Under the pieces are notes generated by a model. It saw nothing but the letters and a program-made list of their open reading frames with translations, was not told where the DNA came from and made no database searches. Below, one piece after another: positions 44,607 through 55,931 of a DNA stretch of 64,000 nt (the first letter of the stretch is position 1; the number at the start of each line of letters is the position of its first letter). The position numbers and the translations under genes were made by a program. The DNA comes from Terramyces sp. JEL0728. Taxonomy: Eukaryota; Chytridiomycota; Chytridiomycetes; Rhizophydiales; Terramycetaceae. The stretch is taken from contig JADIIU010000017.1 of NCBI GenBank assembly GCA_027603945.1, positions 101,782-165,781 of the forward strand, written 5' to 3'.

Positions 44607-44751
44607 TTGTTGTGAAAGTGCTATTTCGACTTTTATGGAAATGGAGCCGCGTTTTGTGTGTACTATCAGAAATGGATTTAAAATTATTACTGTAAGTCTC
44701 GCATAGCCTCACAGCAGTACACAAGAGATAAATAACCTCAAAATAAATTTA

Positions 44752-45761
44752 TTAAATATACTCTTCAGGGTGCTCATAGTCATTGTCAGGATCACCACTA
44801 AATTAGAATAAAATTACCTTGGATTGGGTTTCTTGTCGAAAGGAGTAATCGGGTCAAATCTTGCGCCGTGAGGAACTGAACCAGGTGGTAGCTGCATTGG
44901 GTTGTTTGGATCTGGTTTGTAAGGGTTTTCAGGAAGGTACGGATTAGGTTGATATGGATTAGGTTGAGGAATACCACCTTGGTAAGGAATTCCTCCAAAT
45001 GGTGTGCCAACTCCACCAATTTCACCGCCATAAGGTGCTTTGTATGGGTTGTCAGAGAATGGATCCATTTGTGGTCTGATTGGATCAATTACTTTATGAT
45101 TTCCTAAATTTGGCGGAAATGCACTCCCTGGATAATTGCCTGGAATACCCGGATAATTACCTGGGAATCCTGTATTTCCTGCAGGTACACCCGGACTAGT
45201 AAACATTGGATGATCAGGACCGACAATCATGCCACCACCAGAATTAATTCCCTTAAAATTCGGTTCTAAATCTGATCTTCCGATTTCAAATTTAGGAGTA
45301 ATATTTACACTAGCTACAGTAACCGAAACACCATATTGTACAGGCTTTGGTAATGGTTGAGAAAGAGGAGTGTGCTGTCCTGCTGGTGCGACTTGCGGTT
45401 TCTTTTGTTGGCTAAACATATCTGTTTCTTTTTGAACGTTGGCTTTGAAATCATCCGCTACTTGCTGATCCACTCTACCTTTCAACAACACCACCAGCCC
45501 AATAATAATTGCGCTGATTTTATCCCACTCCCAGTACATACTAGACAATGGCAGATCAGCATCAAACGTAAATGAATTTGAATCCAATTGATACTCTGAA
45601 TCTTTCAACAGCAAAATGAATTCGCCGAGTTTGGTTTTACAGAAATATTGGCCGTCTTTGATTTGTTTGATTTCCACTTTGAGTGAAGAGAGGGTATGAC
45701 GAGTGAGGGCATCGAGAAGATCTTGCTTTGAATTGTAATTCTTGTTTTTGAAAACTTGCAT
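44752..45761 (-). CDS. Proteasome inhibitor PI31-like protein (PSMF1 family)
   Basis: PI31 binds the 20S proteasome and helps its assembly or transport. Two exons encode about 329 residues. Residues 1-110 form the FP-type N-terminal domain; the rest is Pro/Gly/Asn-rich and disordered, with the family hallmarks IGRSDLEP, GGGMIVGPDHPMF and VPHGARFDPITP near the end. The 20-nt intron 44798-44817 lies just before the acidic terminal peptide DPDNDYEHPEEYI, which ends at the stop and is typical of the family. Stop and polyadenylation signal merge as TAATAAA. Confidence 0.85.
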
Positions 45762-45938
45762 TGTTTTTGCAAGAATTTGCAGCTGGATTTTGGGCTTGGA
45801 GACAGAATCACGTGATCAAGGGTTCTAAAACGATATCTACGGATCTGCAATATTTGGTTACAGAAATTCACAGGATATCACTTTATTGGACATTTAATTT
45901 ACAATGCGAGAATATTTCATTGTGGAATTAGTTTGAAA

Positions 45939-47468
45939 TTAGTTGGCGGTTTCCGTGTGGGCAGTTGACTTGTTGGACTTTTGACCATTATTTCTGACAG
46001 ATTCTGAAGACTTTTTGACAATAGTATAGGTTTTCCAAGTTAAGAACGAGTGGGCACTGAGAATAATTCCAGAAAACCCCAGCGTGTCGTTGTAAACCAA
46101 GTCATTTCCAAGTAAGCTCGTGTACAATTTGATATGCACAAGTACCGCATTTGCAGTTACTAACAGAAACTGTCCAAGAACAATGTACACAAAATAGGGG
46201 TCAATCTTTTGCACACGGTTTAAAAATGATCGTATTTCGCCAATCCTACCTGCCAGAAACATGATTTTATACGAAATAATAAGCGGCACAACGGTATTGT
46301 AAATAAACACAAAATACGTCCAGTAAGCGCTGTATCCATTCCACTTGATCAAGAATCTAAAGATTTCCTGGTTTGTATTTGCTTCTCCTTCACCGCCATT
46401 CAAATACCACATATCATAGTTAGATCCAAATAGCGCAACGTGAATGACTACGAGAGCCAACCAGCAAATATATTTTGCATACCGGTAATCCTGCAGTATG
46501 ACACTGTTTAGCAGCATCGTGGTAAATAAACAAGAAGCAAGCATACTTAATCCGTGCGCTATGCCAATATATTCCTGGAACGCAGCCATTGGCACCAAAT
46601 CTGGAAAAGGCACACACCAAACAATCATGACACCGCTAATATACATCAACCAAAGTACTTGGCCAATAAAAGTGATTATTTGTGAGCGTTTGTACAGTTT
46701 TTTCTGCACCATTTCCTTCCCGATTGCAAATATAGTGTAAGATATCAATACTAAACTGGCTACAAAAAGAAAAAGAGCTATAAAATCAAAATAGTAATCA
46801 AAATGCGGTACTAGTATTTCCATTGGTGTATACGCTACCCAACTAAATGTTTCGCTTGCATCCGAGATAGCCAAATACTGTGCCGTGATATTACCTAATA
46901 GAATTGAAGTGTAATTTTGCGCGTTTGTGGTTAGTGAAATGGTTTCTCCTTGTCCATTACAATTTTGAACCGGAAATACAGTAAAGCTGTACGCAGTTCC
47001 ATCAATTTTACATTGATAGTAACCATCTATGCAATTTCCTCCATCAGGTTTCGCGTATATTTCCTGGTAGCCGTTAAGAGCGGTTGTATCGTTCACATCC
47101 TGAACAGCTAAATAGCAATACGAACCTATCGCACCAACGGGTAGCAAATCAGATGATGGCTGATCGTATCCTAGTGCGATGCCAGAATAATAAGGAAAAG
47201 ATAGGGTTATGTCCATTGATCCTATGCAGCAGTATCCTGGTATAGGTACGTAGACATTTCCGCAATCGTAGACTGTCATTTCAGTAGACTGGAATTTGAA
47301 ATAAGGTGCCCAGGTTTCATTCAAACTCGCGTCCCACTGTTGATATGCCCAAGGATCGGATACACTGAACACATACATTGTATCCGGCTGCCCTTTGCAT
47401 TCCTTACTTTTGTACTGTAATTCTAGTAGTACATCTGCCTTTGCTAGTGATAAAAGTGCAAGAAGCAT
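45939..47468 (-). CDS. Cys-rich ectodomain 7TM receptor-like protein, family member 3
   Basis: Single exon, 509 residues from ATG 47468, chosen because it starts a short signal peptide (MLLALLSLAKA) just as in member 2; the frame is open further upstream but would bury the signal. Ectodomain motifs: ECKGQPDTMYVFSVSD, DCGNVYVPIPGYCC, PYYSGIALGY, YCYLAVQDVND, PDGGNCIDGYYQC and NCNGQGE. Seven helices follow, then an Asn/Ser/Lys-rich tail. It is the closest relative of member 2 in this window but lacks its introns. Confidence 0.78.
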   Translation of the reverse strand: MLLALLSLAKADVLLELQYKSKECKGQPDTMYVFSVSDPWAYQQWDASLNETWAPYFKFQSTEMTVYDCGNVYVPIPGYCCIGSMDITLSFPYYSGIALGYDQPSSDLLPVGAIGSYCYLAVQDVNDTTALNGYQEIYAKPDGGNCIDGYYQCKIDGTAYSFTVFPVQNCNGQGETISLTTNAQNYTSILLGNITAQYLAISDASETFSWVAYTPMEILVPHFDYYFDFIALFLFVASLVLISYTIFAIGKEMVQKKLYKRSQIITFIGQVLWLMYISGVMIVWCVPFPDLVPMAAFQEYIGIAHGLSMLASCLFTTMLLNSVILQDYRYAKYICWLALVVIHVALFGSNYDMWYLNGGEGEANTNQEIFRFLIKWNGYSAYWTYFVFIYNTVVPLIISYKIMFLAGRIGEIRSFLNRVQKIDPYFVYIVLGQFLLVTANAVLVHIKLYTSLLGNDLVYNDTLGFSGIILSAHSFLTWKTYTIVKKSSESVRNNGQKSNKSTAHTETAN

Positions 47469-47954
47469 GTTGTTTTGGATGACGTATTTGAGAAAAAGAA
47501 TAATCCTTTGGAAAGAGCAAGGAGACTGCGCTTTCAGTATTAGAGTCAAATTTCGCAATGGTCGGCATCAATTGTTTGTTTGAATTGTCTTGCCAAAGAT
47601 TAGCTGAATATAGCCTAATTTTTGGGCAGGAAATATTTACTTGCTGATTTTATGGCGAATTCTCTGGTGCGTTATCTGTTTCTTGAGCTGATAACAATTA
47701 ACAAGCTCATTATCAGCTTGCAACGCCTGATCAGGGTACTGCAATAATTACCAATTCATTCAAAGTGATAGAAAATATAATCGTTGGGTGTGAGCAGCTT
47801 CAATACATTTAAGACTCTAAATATTAACGAAATTCGATTGTTCCACCCGCGGAATTTTATTTACCAAAAATGTTGAAAGTTCCAAGATAGTGATGTGGCG
47901 AAACTGTTTATCCCCTCACAAAACACAATTTTATCTTCAGCTAGAATCGCCGCA
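47469..47954. promoter_or_regulatory. 486-bp divergent intergenic region
   Basis: Lies between receptor member 3 and the putative glycosyltransferase. It should hold both promoters. A partial inverted pattern around GATAACAATTAACAAGCTCATTATC-like sequence near 47690-47720 is visible but short. No gene is seen. Confidence 0.4.
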
Positions 47955-48920
47955 ATGAAAATATCAACAATGTCGAGAATGCTAGTCTTGCTTCCCCTAA
48001 TTTTGATTATGACATGTTTTTCATGGTTCCTGCAACCTGCATCTGTTGAAAAGTCTCAAACTGCGTCTGCTGCAAAAGTCGAAAAGCCTTCTACTGCATT
48101 CACCCATCAATCACGAAAAATCGTTGGGCCGATGGATAACGACTGGCTGGTAGAAAATGTCTAATTGTAGTTGCTCGCTAAACAGATTTTGGATAAAGAT
48201 AATCATTTCGCAATGATGAGATTCGCAGACGGTGAACAAGCTGTTATTGACCGACAGCCATTGGTATCAGAGCAAGACAGCTGGGAATACAAAGGCGGAG
48301 AAAAGTCAATGCTGTCTACTGATTTGGCTGGGACTCTAAGGGGACACTATGGCCAACCCGTTTACTATGGACTTTCTGGAGACGAAAATGTTGCGTCGCT
48401 AAACAGCTTCCTGTCTCAAATCGAGCAGAATTTGGACTATATTACATACTCGAATGTCTTTGTGAACTCTAATTACAAAAGAACCAGAAATATGTGGAAA
48501 AAGATCCAAGCTGGAGAAGCTGGCCCGGTAGTGATTTTCGCAAGTAAAGAAAGCAGAGCCAACGCTGAATCGTTTGTGACCCTGCAAGAGTACTTGGAGT
48601 GTCCGAATAACGGCTTGGATTGGTACGAAACTCATCATGATGAAATTAAGAAAGAGTGGACTAGGCTTGCGAAAAAATATACAAACACACTATTCATTAT
48701 GTCTTGTGGGCCATTGACCAACATTGGTGTTCACACAATGTGGAATCTCAACAATAGAAACAAGTACATTGATTTTGGTTCAAGTGTTGATGAAGTGTTG
48801 AAAGGTAAAAAAACAAGACCTTATATGGACGACGGCAATTTCTATAGCAACCAGTTTGATTCTGCTTTCAAGCTTGACGCCAAAGGTAAAGCAGACATGC
48901 TTCCAGGATATTTCTATTAA
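47955..48920 (+). CDS. Type II membrane protein, putative GT-D-fold glycosyltransferase
   Basis: Two exons encode about 314 residues. A short N-terminus and one membrane helix (MLVLLPLILIMTCFSWFL) give Golgi-type II topology, followed by a stem and a soluble domain. FAMMRFADGE, then YKGGEKSMLSTDLAGTLRG, and late MSCGPLTNIGVHTMW...YIDFGSSVDEVLKG resemble the DUF1792/GT-D family of bacterial glycosyltransferases, where RFGDGE-like and CGP...IDIG motifs recur. The 21-nt intron is 48150-48170. The stop is part of TAATAAA. If right, it would glycosylate proteins such as the neighbouring surface proteins; the family call is from memory of motifs. Confidence 0.5.
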
Positions 48921-49088
48921 TAAAGTTTTAAATGTATTAGAAATCAGCTTTTGCAAGGATAGCCATAAAGCAACATTATCTAGATTTCCATGGAGCGCAG
49001 CATTTTCAAAATTAAAGTATAGCACTCTGCAGTTCTCGTTAAAGTTGCCTCCACATAGTCAAAACGTTTTTAAATTTATTCACAATAA

Positions 49089-49724
49089 TTAAACATTCTT
49101 AGGAGTTGCAGCTACCTCGCTTGGAGTGTATTCGGGAACGTACTCTCCTTGGTACGCTGGTGCTGGAGGGGGGAAGCTCTTTTCATTGTATGGCTGTTTG
49201 ACATCCATTTGATAGCTCTGCGGATAAGTCTGGGCAAATACAAAATCTGGCTCTTCAGGCATCCCCAATACAAAGTAGTACTTTCTGATGTTCATGAGCA
49301 GAACCAATATTATGATTGACTCGAAGGCTGTATTCAAGCCGATAGATATCTGGATGGCCTTGAAGATGCTGTCAAAGTTATCTTGTGGGCTCTTGTCTGG
49401 AATACTATTGAATGCATCCAGCTCTTTTTGTCTGAATTCCGGGGAAAAGATGATTAGTGTCTTGACAGCGATATTAAGAAGCCCACCTACGACGGCCAGA
49501 CCAGCAGAAGTTACTGTTAGAGGTTTGCTGCGTTTGTATGCTGCTGCTCCTAGTATTCCGGACGAGAGCACACCATAGATTCCTACTACAAGGAGTAGAA
49601 TGCCGTTCAAGTCCAACCCGCTAGCAACCGCAGCAATCACTTGTCTGAGCGATGACAGTGTAATTACCGTTGCGAATACATACAATGATGTCGATGCACT
49701 GCAGAATAAAAATGATCTGTCCAT
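49089..49724 (-). CDS. Four-pass membrane protein with Pro/Tyr-rich tail
   Basis: Single exon, 211 residues with four hydrophobic segments (about 5-30, 38-62, 70-95, 122-147), a loop between helices three and four, and a cytoplasmic tail of about 60 residues rich in Pro and Tyr (PPPAPAYQGEYVPEY). This resembles tetraspan/MARVEL-type proteins but no conserved motif settles it. AATAAA is about 13 bases after the stop. Confidence 0.65.
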   Translation of the reverse strand: MDRSFLFCSASTSLYVFATVITLSSLRQVIAAVASGLDLNGILLLVVGIYGVLSSGILGAAAYKRSKPLTVTSAGLAVVGGLLNIAVKTLIIFSPEFRQKELDAFNSIPDKSPQDNFDSIFKAIQISIGLNTAFESIIILVLLMNIRKYYFVLGMPEEPDFVFAQTYPQSYQMDVKQPYNEKSFPPPAPAYQGEYVPEYTPSEVAATPKNV

Positions 49725-49928
49725 TACATGCGTTGTTTTTCCTCTTGTTTTATACCTGTTTCATTTCATGCGGCTGAGCGGGCTGCTTATGAGCGCATTA
49801 ATCAGCACAGCGGATGACAAATCGGAATTGCTGTCATTCAGCAATATACAGATAAAAGAAAGATTGGGTGCCAGACAGGCAGACGAGCAACAAACACTAA
49901 TCAAAAGAATGCTTTATAAAAGATTTGA

Positions 49929-51270
49929 TCAACGACTCACAAATTCCTTATTCATTGATTCGATTGGCAACTTTGCCGATTCAGCTAGTTTTTGCATCAT
50001 TGAGAGAGTGGAGATGTCTGTATCATACACCCCATACCAACCTACAATTAAATAAAGTTACCTGGCGCTTCATGATGAGGATCGCCTACCCTGCACCTAC
50101 CATCCTTTTCATCTCCTGGTCTACTAGCACCACTGTATACCCAAAACCCAAATCCCGCGTAAGCACCACCACTTTTTCGTAAATCAATGCTTTTTTCAAG
50201 CATGGCTTTGTAGTATCTATCCCTGTTAGCTACAGTATGCTTGCAACTGTAAATATCAGCCTTTTCTTTGGCCACCCAGTTGTCTCTTGGAAACCCAAAT
50301 TCTTCCAGTAGCAAAGGTTTGTTGATTTCTCTTGCCCATTGATCAACCTTGTCAATAACAGAAGTTCCCCATTCGATGGCATGGGTGATGTTTGCATCAG
50401 AAGAATCCATCATATCATACTCGCCTCTGTTTTGTACCCAAACGTGGTTACAGCAATAATCAATCGATGGACACGAGTGCGCTTGAATGAAATCTTTTTG
50501 ATCAAATTTCGACTCCAAACCAACAGTCACCATATGGTTTGGAGCAATTGATTTGATAAACTTGGCAGTGGATTCACACCACTCAAAAGAAGGTAGCTGA
50601 GGTTCATTACACAATTCAAAACTGAATATGCTGGGGTCATCTTTGTAGTGTAAGCCAGTGTGCTTGTTTTTTCTATTCAAGATATGCGAAATATGGTTGC
50701 GATAGATTTCTTGGCATTTTGGGGAGATACTTGAATCGTTGTAGAATCTGCCAGCGTAATCAATAAAGGTTTGCCAGTTTTTATCCGAGATTGCTGATGT
50801 ATAGTCGCCCAGTTCAGGAGACCACGAAGGTGGATATGGAATCGGCTCGCCAGTCATCCAATTAACATACTGGGCAAACCCGCCAGACCAATGCCAGAAA
50901 CTATGGTTATTGTTACTTACTTGTTTAGACAAAGTACTACTTTGAGCCCTCTTTTTGATATTTCTGCCATTGCAAAGTCAAGACCATCAAGTAAACTTTC
51001 ATTGTACACACCAACAGAGGGCATCAGAGAAGGCTTCATTCGGAATGGTTCGGTGTCCGGACCTTCAGATGCAGCCATGATACGCAGGTTGTTGATTCCA
51101 AACCTTTTCATGTGGTCCAAATCTTGGATTAACCGCTGCCTGTCACCCCAGCTGGAGTCTACAGCGCCAAGATTCATTGCTTGCCAATAGTTTGCAGAAT
51201 AAACAAAGTGATCTTGACCATCAAGTTGGAACTTTGTTCCTTTTGTCTTTACGTATCCAGCAGTGCCCAT
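49929..51270 (-). CDS. GH5 subfamily-7-like endo-beta-1,4-mannanase without visible signal peptide
   Basis: Three exons encode about 433 residues of a (beta/alpha)8 glycoside hydrolase. The acid/base Glu lies in FELCNEP and the nucleophile Glu in LLLEEFG; LNNFWHWSGGFAQY (joined across an intron) and NHVWVQNRGEYD also match fungal GH5_7 mannanases. Introns: 50901-50920 and 50042-50061, both 20 nt. The second is needed to reach the typical end GWYGVYDTD and adds about 38 residues. The ATG begins MGTAGYVKTKGTKFQLDGQD, directly into the catalytic domain, so no secretion signal is visible, which is unusual for a plant-wall enzyme. An upstream exon was searched for and not found. It is divergent from the CBM1-bearing mannanase. 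Confidence 0.85.
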
Positions 51271-51851
51271 TATTATTTTACCATTATTCCTTCATTTAAA
51301 ACCACTTGGTACTGTTTAGTCTTGTGATGTGCGACAATGGCCGCCAGAGTGTAACACTATTTGAGAGATTGAGGCACAAAAATTCAATATGTGATTTGAA
51401 AATCTTGGCGGTATTCGCCCACCATACAATAGCAAGCAATCTCCAATTGCGTGTATCAACTCTCCATTTATTGTCTTTTTGATCATTCCCCACTTGGACA
51501 CATGACAAAATAGATTAACCTGATATGGAACTAAAGGACATTACAAGTGGGCCATTCATTAAAATCTATCAGCAACAGATTACACCGGCTGCCGATCGAG
51601 AGGATTCCATGTCACTTTGATCGAGAGGATTCCATGCCACTTTGATCGAGAGGATTCCATGCCACTTTGATCGAGAGGATTGCAATCATCATACCAGCAG
51701 CATTCTATAATCATACACAGTTACCATCTTCCATTTCTGGTTCAGATAATCTTTTGTGCATGTGCAGGAAAAAGACTTGTACATGACATGGCAAAAGTAC
51801 ACATGACCAAAACTTGGCTTATAAAAACTTTACTGTTCAACTGAACCGGAA
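51271..51851. promoter_or_regulatory. Shared upstream region of two mannanase genes
   Basis: A 581-bp divergent region. It contains 25-bp tandem repeats (51594-51684) and TATAAAA at 51820, 26 bp before the plus-strand ATG, the clearest TATA box in the window. The two genes are likely co-regulated, for instance by plant polysaccharides; this is inference. Confidence 0.5.
51594..51684 (+). repeat. 25-bp tandem repeats, 3.6 copies
   Basis: Units GATCGAGAGGATTCCATGCC plus ACTTT start at 51594, 51619 and 51644; a partial fourth starts at 51669. The copies differ by one base (GTCAC versus GCCAC). They sit between the divergent mannanase genes and may be repeated binding sites. Confidence 0.9.
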
Positions 51852-54625
51852 ATGAAGTTTGTTCGTGCATTATCCTGTGGGAAGCTCTACGATCAGTGCG
51901 GTGGTGCTCAGTACACTGGAGCAGATTGCTGTGTTGATGGAACACGCTGTGTCTATCAAAGTCAATGGTATTCGCAATGTCAAGCTGTCGCCTCAACTAC
52001 TTGTGGTAATCTATGGGACAAGTGTGGTGGAGTTGGGTTTGCTGGTCCTTTTTGCTGTGCAACTGGTGCTGAATGCGTATATCAAGACCAGTACTACTCT
52101 CAATGCAAACCTGCCTCCAACCCTACTGCAGCAACGGTTGTAACTCCAACCACAACTATTCCTCAAGTTACTGCATTTGTACCTACGTCAAATGTAGCAC
52201 CATCCCCAACTGCAACGCTACTATCCAAAGATCAAATGAATGCTTTCGTAAAAGCTGATGGCACCTCGCTTTCTTTACTTGGAAATCCATTCTATTTTGG
52301 AGCAACCAACTTTTACAAACTCTTTTACTCTTATGAATCTGATTTGCCATACATATTCAACGACGCAGTTGCTATTAAATCCTCTGTAATTCGAACTTGG
52401 TGTTTCTGTGATGGGATTGACTGCGACAGCACGTCGTATGCAAACTTTCGATTCCACTTTACTGACTACGATTCGGCAAACAAACAGTTGGCGTTCAATG
52501 ATGATGTGGATAGCGGAGTCGGCAGATTAGACAGAGTATTGCAATATGCCAATCGGTACGGTGTCAAAATTATCTTTACTTTGGCAGGAAACTGGGGAGA
52601 TTTTGGCGGGGTAGATTTCTATGTCGACAAATTCTCTACAAACCAACCAAAGACTCATTCAGACTTTTTTACCAACGAAGCTGTCAAAACCCAATTCAAA
52701 AACTATATTTCTCATATTTTGAATAGGGTAAATACCATCACTGGCATAGCTTACAAGAATGATCCTGCTATTATGGCTTGGGAACTGGGAAATGAATTTA
52801 GGTGCGTTGGTTCTGGCCAATTCCCTAGAGATTCAAACTGCAAAGCAGCAACGATTACTAAATGGGTTGATGAAATGTCCACATTCATAAAAACCATTGA
52901 CCAAAATCATCTAGTTGCGATTGGCGATGAAGGGTTCTTTCAATACAACAGCTTTAGCCCGTCTGCAAACGGATATGCGGGATCGCCATACGGAAACCTG
53001 TGGAATGGCGACAATGACTTTGTTGGAAATGCTAAACTGAAAAATATTGATGTGCTCTCGTTCCACACATATTTTAGTAATCATTGGCTAATCTAGATCA
53101 ATGGAATACCAACGGCGACCCAGACTTTCTCCAAAACACACTGCAGTGGATCAAAGACCATGCAGCAGTTGCTCAAGCTGTGGGTAAGCCAGTGTATGTT
53201 GGTGAATATGGAGTTGACGTTGCCGATCAAAGAAGAAAAGACTTTCCAATAATTCAAAAACAGATTGAAGACTCCAACATAGCTGGGTCGTTAATGTGGT
53301 TGTTGCTCTCTCAAAACGGAACTATTCCTTGCAAAGAAATCCCCGATGAAAGCGGGCTAACTTTTGGCTTGTGTGCATCTGATCCTGATACTCAGAGCAT
53401 CTTGGTTCCTCACGCAACTACAATGTTCAACAAAGGCAAATCTACAGGATCTCAATCCCAATTTGTTACTAGAAATGGAATGCAGTTGATGCTGAACAAC
53501 AAACCGTTCTATTTTGGCGGTACCAACGTCTACAACTTGTTTTACAGTTCACCAGCGGATATCGATGCTATTTTCTCAAATTTGGTTTCATTGGATGCTA
53601 CTGTTGTTCGAACGTGGTTATTTGCAGATGGCAGAAAGAACGGAGCAAGTTACAATGGGCAACAAGTCTGGTTCCTTGATTTTGATTCAAACGGAAACAT
53701 TTACTTTAACGATGATGCAGACACTGGATTAGGAAGGATTGATTATGTTTTACAATCTGCACAGAAACATGGAATCAAACTGTTGTTTACCTTGGCCGAT
53801 AACTGGAACGCTTTCGGGGGAATTGATGTTTATACCAATGCCTTGCCAAATGCACAATCGAGGGCCCACTCTGTATTCTTTACCGACAATACCATCCAGG
53901 GCCAATTCAAACAATACATCGCACATGTATTGAACCGGGTAAACAGTCTGACACAGATCCAATACAAGAACGACCCAACAATCCTGGCATTTGAGCTGAT
54001 GAATGAAGCTAGATGTACTGGTGGCAATGAAAATACCAATCCTACTGATCCAAATTGCAGTAAAAACGGCGTAATTATAAAATGGATTGATGCAATGTCC
54101 GCATACATCAAGACTATTGACAGCAACCATTTGACTGCGGCTGGCGACGAAGGATTCTTCAACAACTATAACCAATATACCAATACCTATCCACTAGCCT
54201 ACAGCAATGTCTATGATGGTTCTGCAGGCACTGATTTCCAAGCAGTTGCAAATCTCAAAAATATTGATGTCCTTGGCATGCATTCGTACTTTAATCAATG
54301 GATGGACAGCAGCAAATTCAACCAGGATGTCTATTTGAAATACACTCAGTCTTGGATCGCTGACCACCAAGCGGTTGCTAAATCAGTCAACAAACCAATA
54401 TATCTTGGCGAATATGGTATCGGAGACACACAAATTAGACTGAACACGTACCCTAGTTTTCAACAGTCTCTAGATACACTCAATTATGCAGGCGCGACAA
54501 CTTGGAACATGAAGGCTGGCAATTGCCAGCCTTCCAGTGCACAGGACTATGACTATTGCCCCAATGCGGACAATATCCAAACATTTATGAAAAACTATGA
54601 TACAAAAATGAAAAATAAACAGTAG
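51852..54625 (+). CDS. Multidomain mannanase: two CBM1 plus two GH5 catalytic domains
   Basis: Two exons encode about 917 residues. Residues about 9-43 and 51-85 are two fungal CBM1 cellulose-binding modules (CGKLYDQCGG, CGNLWDKCGG, each with six Cys and aromatic platform residues). A Thr/Pro linker follows, then GH5 domain 1 (about 135-480; acid/base in WELGNEF, nucleophile in YVGEYGV) and GH5 domain 2 (about 545-915; FELMNEA, YLGEYGI). Both look catalytically intact and are about as similar as an old internal duplication. The 20-nt intron 53077-53096 splits the HTYFNQW segment. Oddly, only eight residues precede the first CBM1, too short for a normal signal peptide. The last codons contain AATAAA before the TAG, and the stop is 7 bp from the convergent GPCR gene's stop. 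Confidence 0.88.
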
Positions 54626-54632
54626 CTTTTTT

Positions 54633-55710
54633 CTATGGTCGCCAATTCACAGTTTCCATATCTTGCATGTTATTACTTTGAGTTACATCTGACTGTCCCG
54701 ATGGAATGCTAGCAGGCTGGTGTAGAAGATGATTAGTGTCCACTGTTGGCTGAGGAGGATTACTGGCTTGGTTGTTGGATATATTCATACTCGACATTGA
54801 CCTTGCTGTATATTTCTGTGAGATATATCTGAAGCAATCCTTTAAATTTCTTTTAATAGTTTGATCCATGGTTATCATTATAACAGAGTTTCCAATCGAG
54901 TTCATCAATACAAATGCTATTCCAAACCCGTCCAGAAATATCGAGCACGGCTGTTTTGTAACTATTTCAATCACAATAAGGACAAAGAACGGAGTGTAAC
55001 CTAATAGCTGACAGCAGCATATAGACACTGATTTGTAAATCAAGAGTTTTTCCTTGCTGGTCATTGTCTGGTTCCGTTTTTTACGTGTAAGATATAATTG
55101 AACGACATTATAGTAGGCGAAATTGAGAAACCCTGATGTAAGGACTAACAATATCACACAAAAAGTGATTGCGGGTATCAGCATATTGCTGGTGCTGTAC
55201 CATTTGTATGTACATGCCAGTCTTGATGGATACAGTCCAATGATCTCCACATATGCGTTTGTGAAAAACGGATAGCTCGATAGTACAAAAGAAACACTCC
55301 ATATGATGGTAATCAAACTCGTGTGTAAAAGTCATTTGATACTCGTGCAGTATTGTCAGATATAATTCCAGTGTAATAACCAGCAGCGATAGACACGAAG
55401 TGTATGCGAGTGTAAATCCGAGTACTGCTGATATATCGCAACCTAGTTTTCCGGTATAAAATCTGTTGTAAAAGAAATTGATGCCAGCATGGACAAACGC
55501 CTGCAGACACAGCAGCAAATTTGAAACACATAATGAGAGAATCAGCGCATACCTCGGCGAGTATATTCTTCCAATATTTGTAAATACAATTGACGAGTAA
55601 CATACCGTTCCAACAAACCCTAACCCAAATCCTATCCCTACCCACGACGACTGCAGAGAATCAAAAGTAATATCTGAAGAAACATTATTATAGTCAATTA
55701 GATTCTCCAT
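54633..55710 (-). CDS. Class A-like GPCR, degenerate member (possible pseudogene)
   Basis: First of three adjacent paralogous rhodopsin-like receptors on this strand; up to about 350 residues, seven helices, Ser/Asn/Pro-rich tail. Compared with its neighbours, the ERY motif after helix 3 reads ELY, so the key Arg is gone. The frame shifts in the second intracellular loop at an (AC)3 tract (55321-55326). The paralog alignment continues without a gap if two bases are missing there. Alternatively a 25-nt intron (55318-55342, GT...AG) restores the frame but shortens the loop by about nine residues. Start ATG 55710 aligns with the short N-termini of the paralogs. Confidence 0.65.
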
Positions 55711-55931
55711 ACGATATCTTTTTTTGGTAAAAAGTAAACAATGCGAGACGTAATTCAAACTCTGTTGGGTAAACAATAAATGCTGGCTGATTTCACAATT
55801 ACTTTATTCAAGCAAGTAATGAGGGATAATTCTCTAGATGCTATTAGTCGTAAAAGTCAACGAGCATAAAGGTCTTGAAAGGGAAGGCCGGAATAATATA
55901 ATAGTAATTGAAATTTTCAAGAGTGTATCTT

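Noticed and set aside
49600..50055. Plus-strand frame of 151 codons
   Set aside because: It lies antisense to the four-pass membrane protein and to the last exon of the GH5 gene, both supported by homology or composition; it has no recognisable features.
51594..51684. Tandem 25-bp repeats as a CRISPR array
   Set aside because: The units are directly adjacent with no unique spacers, and the genome is eukaryotic.
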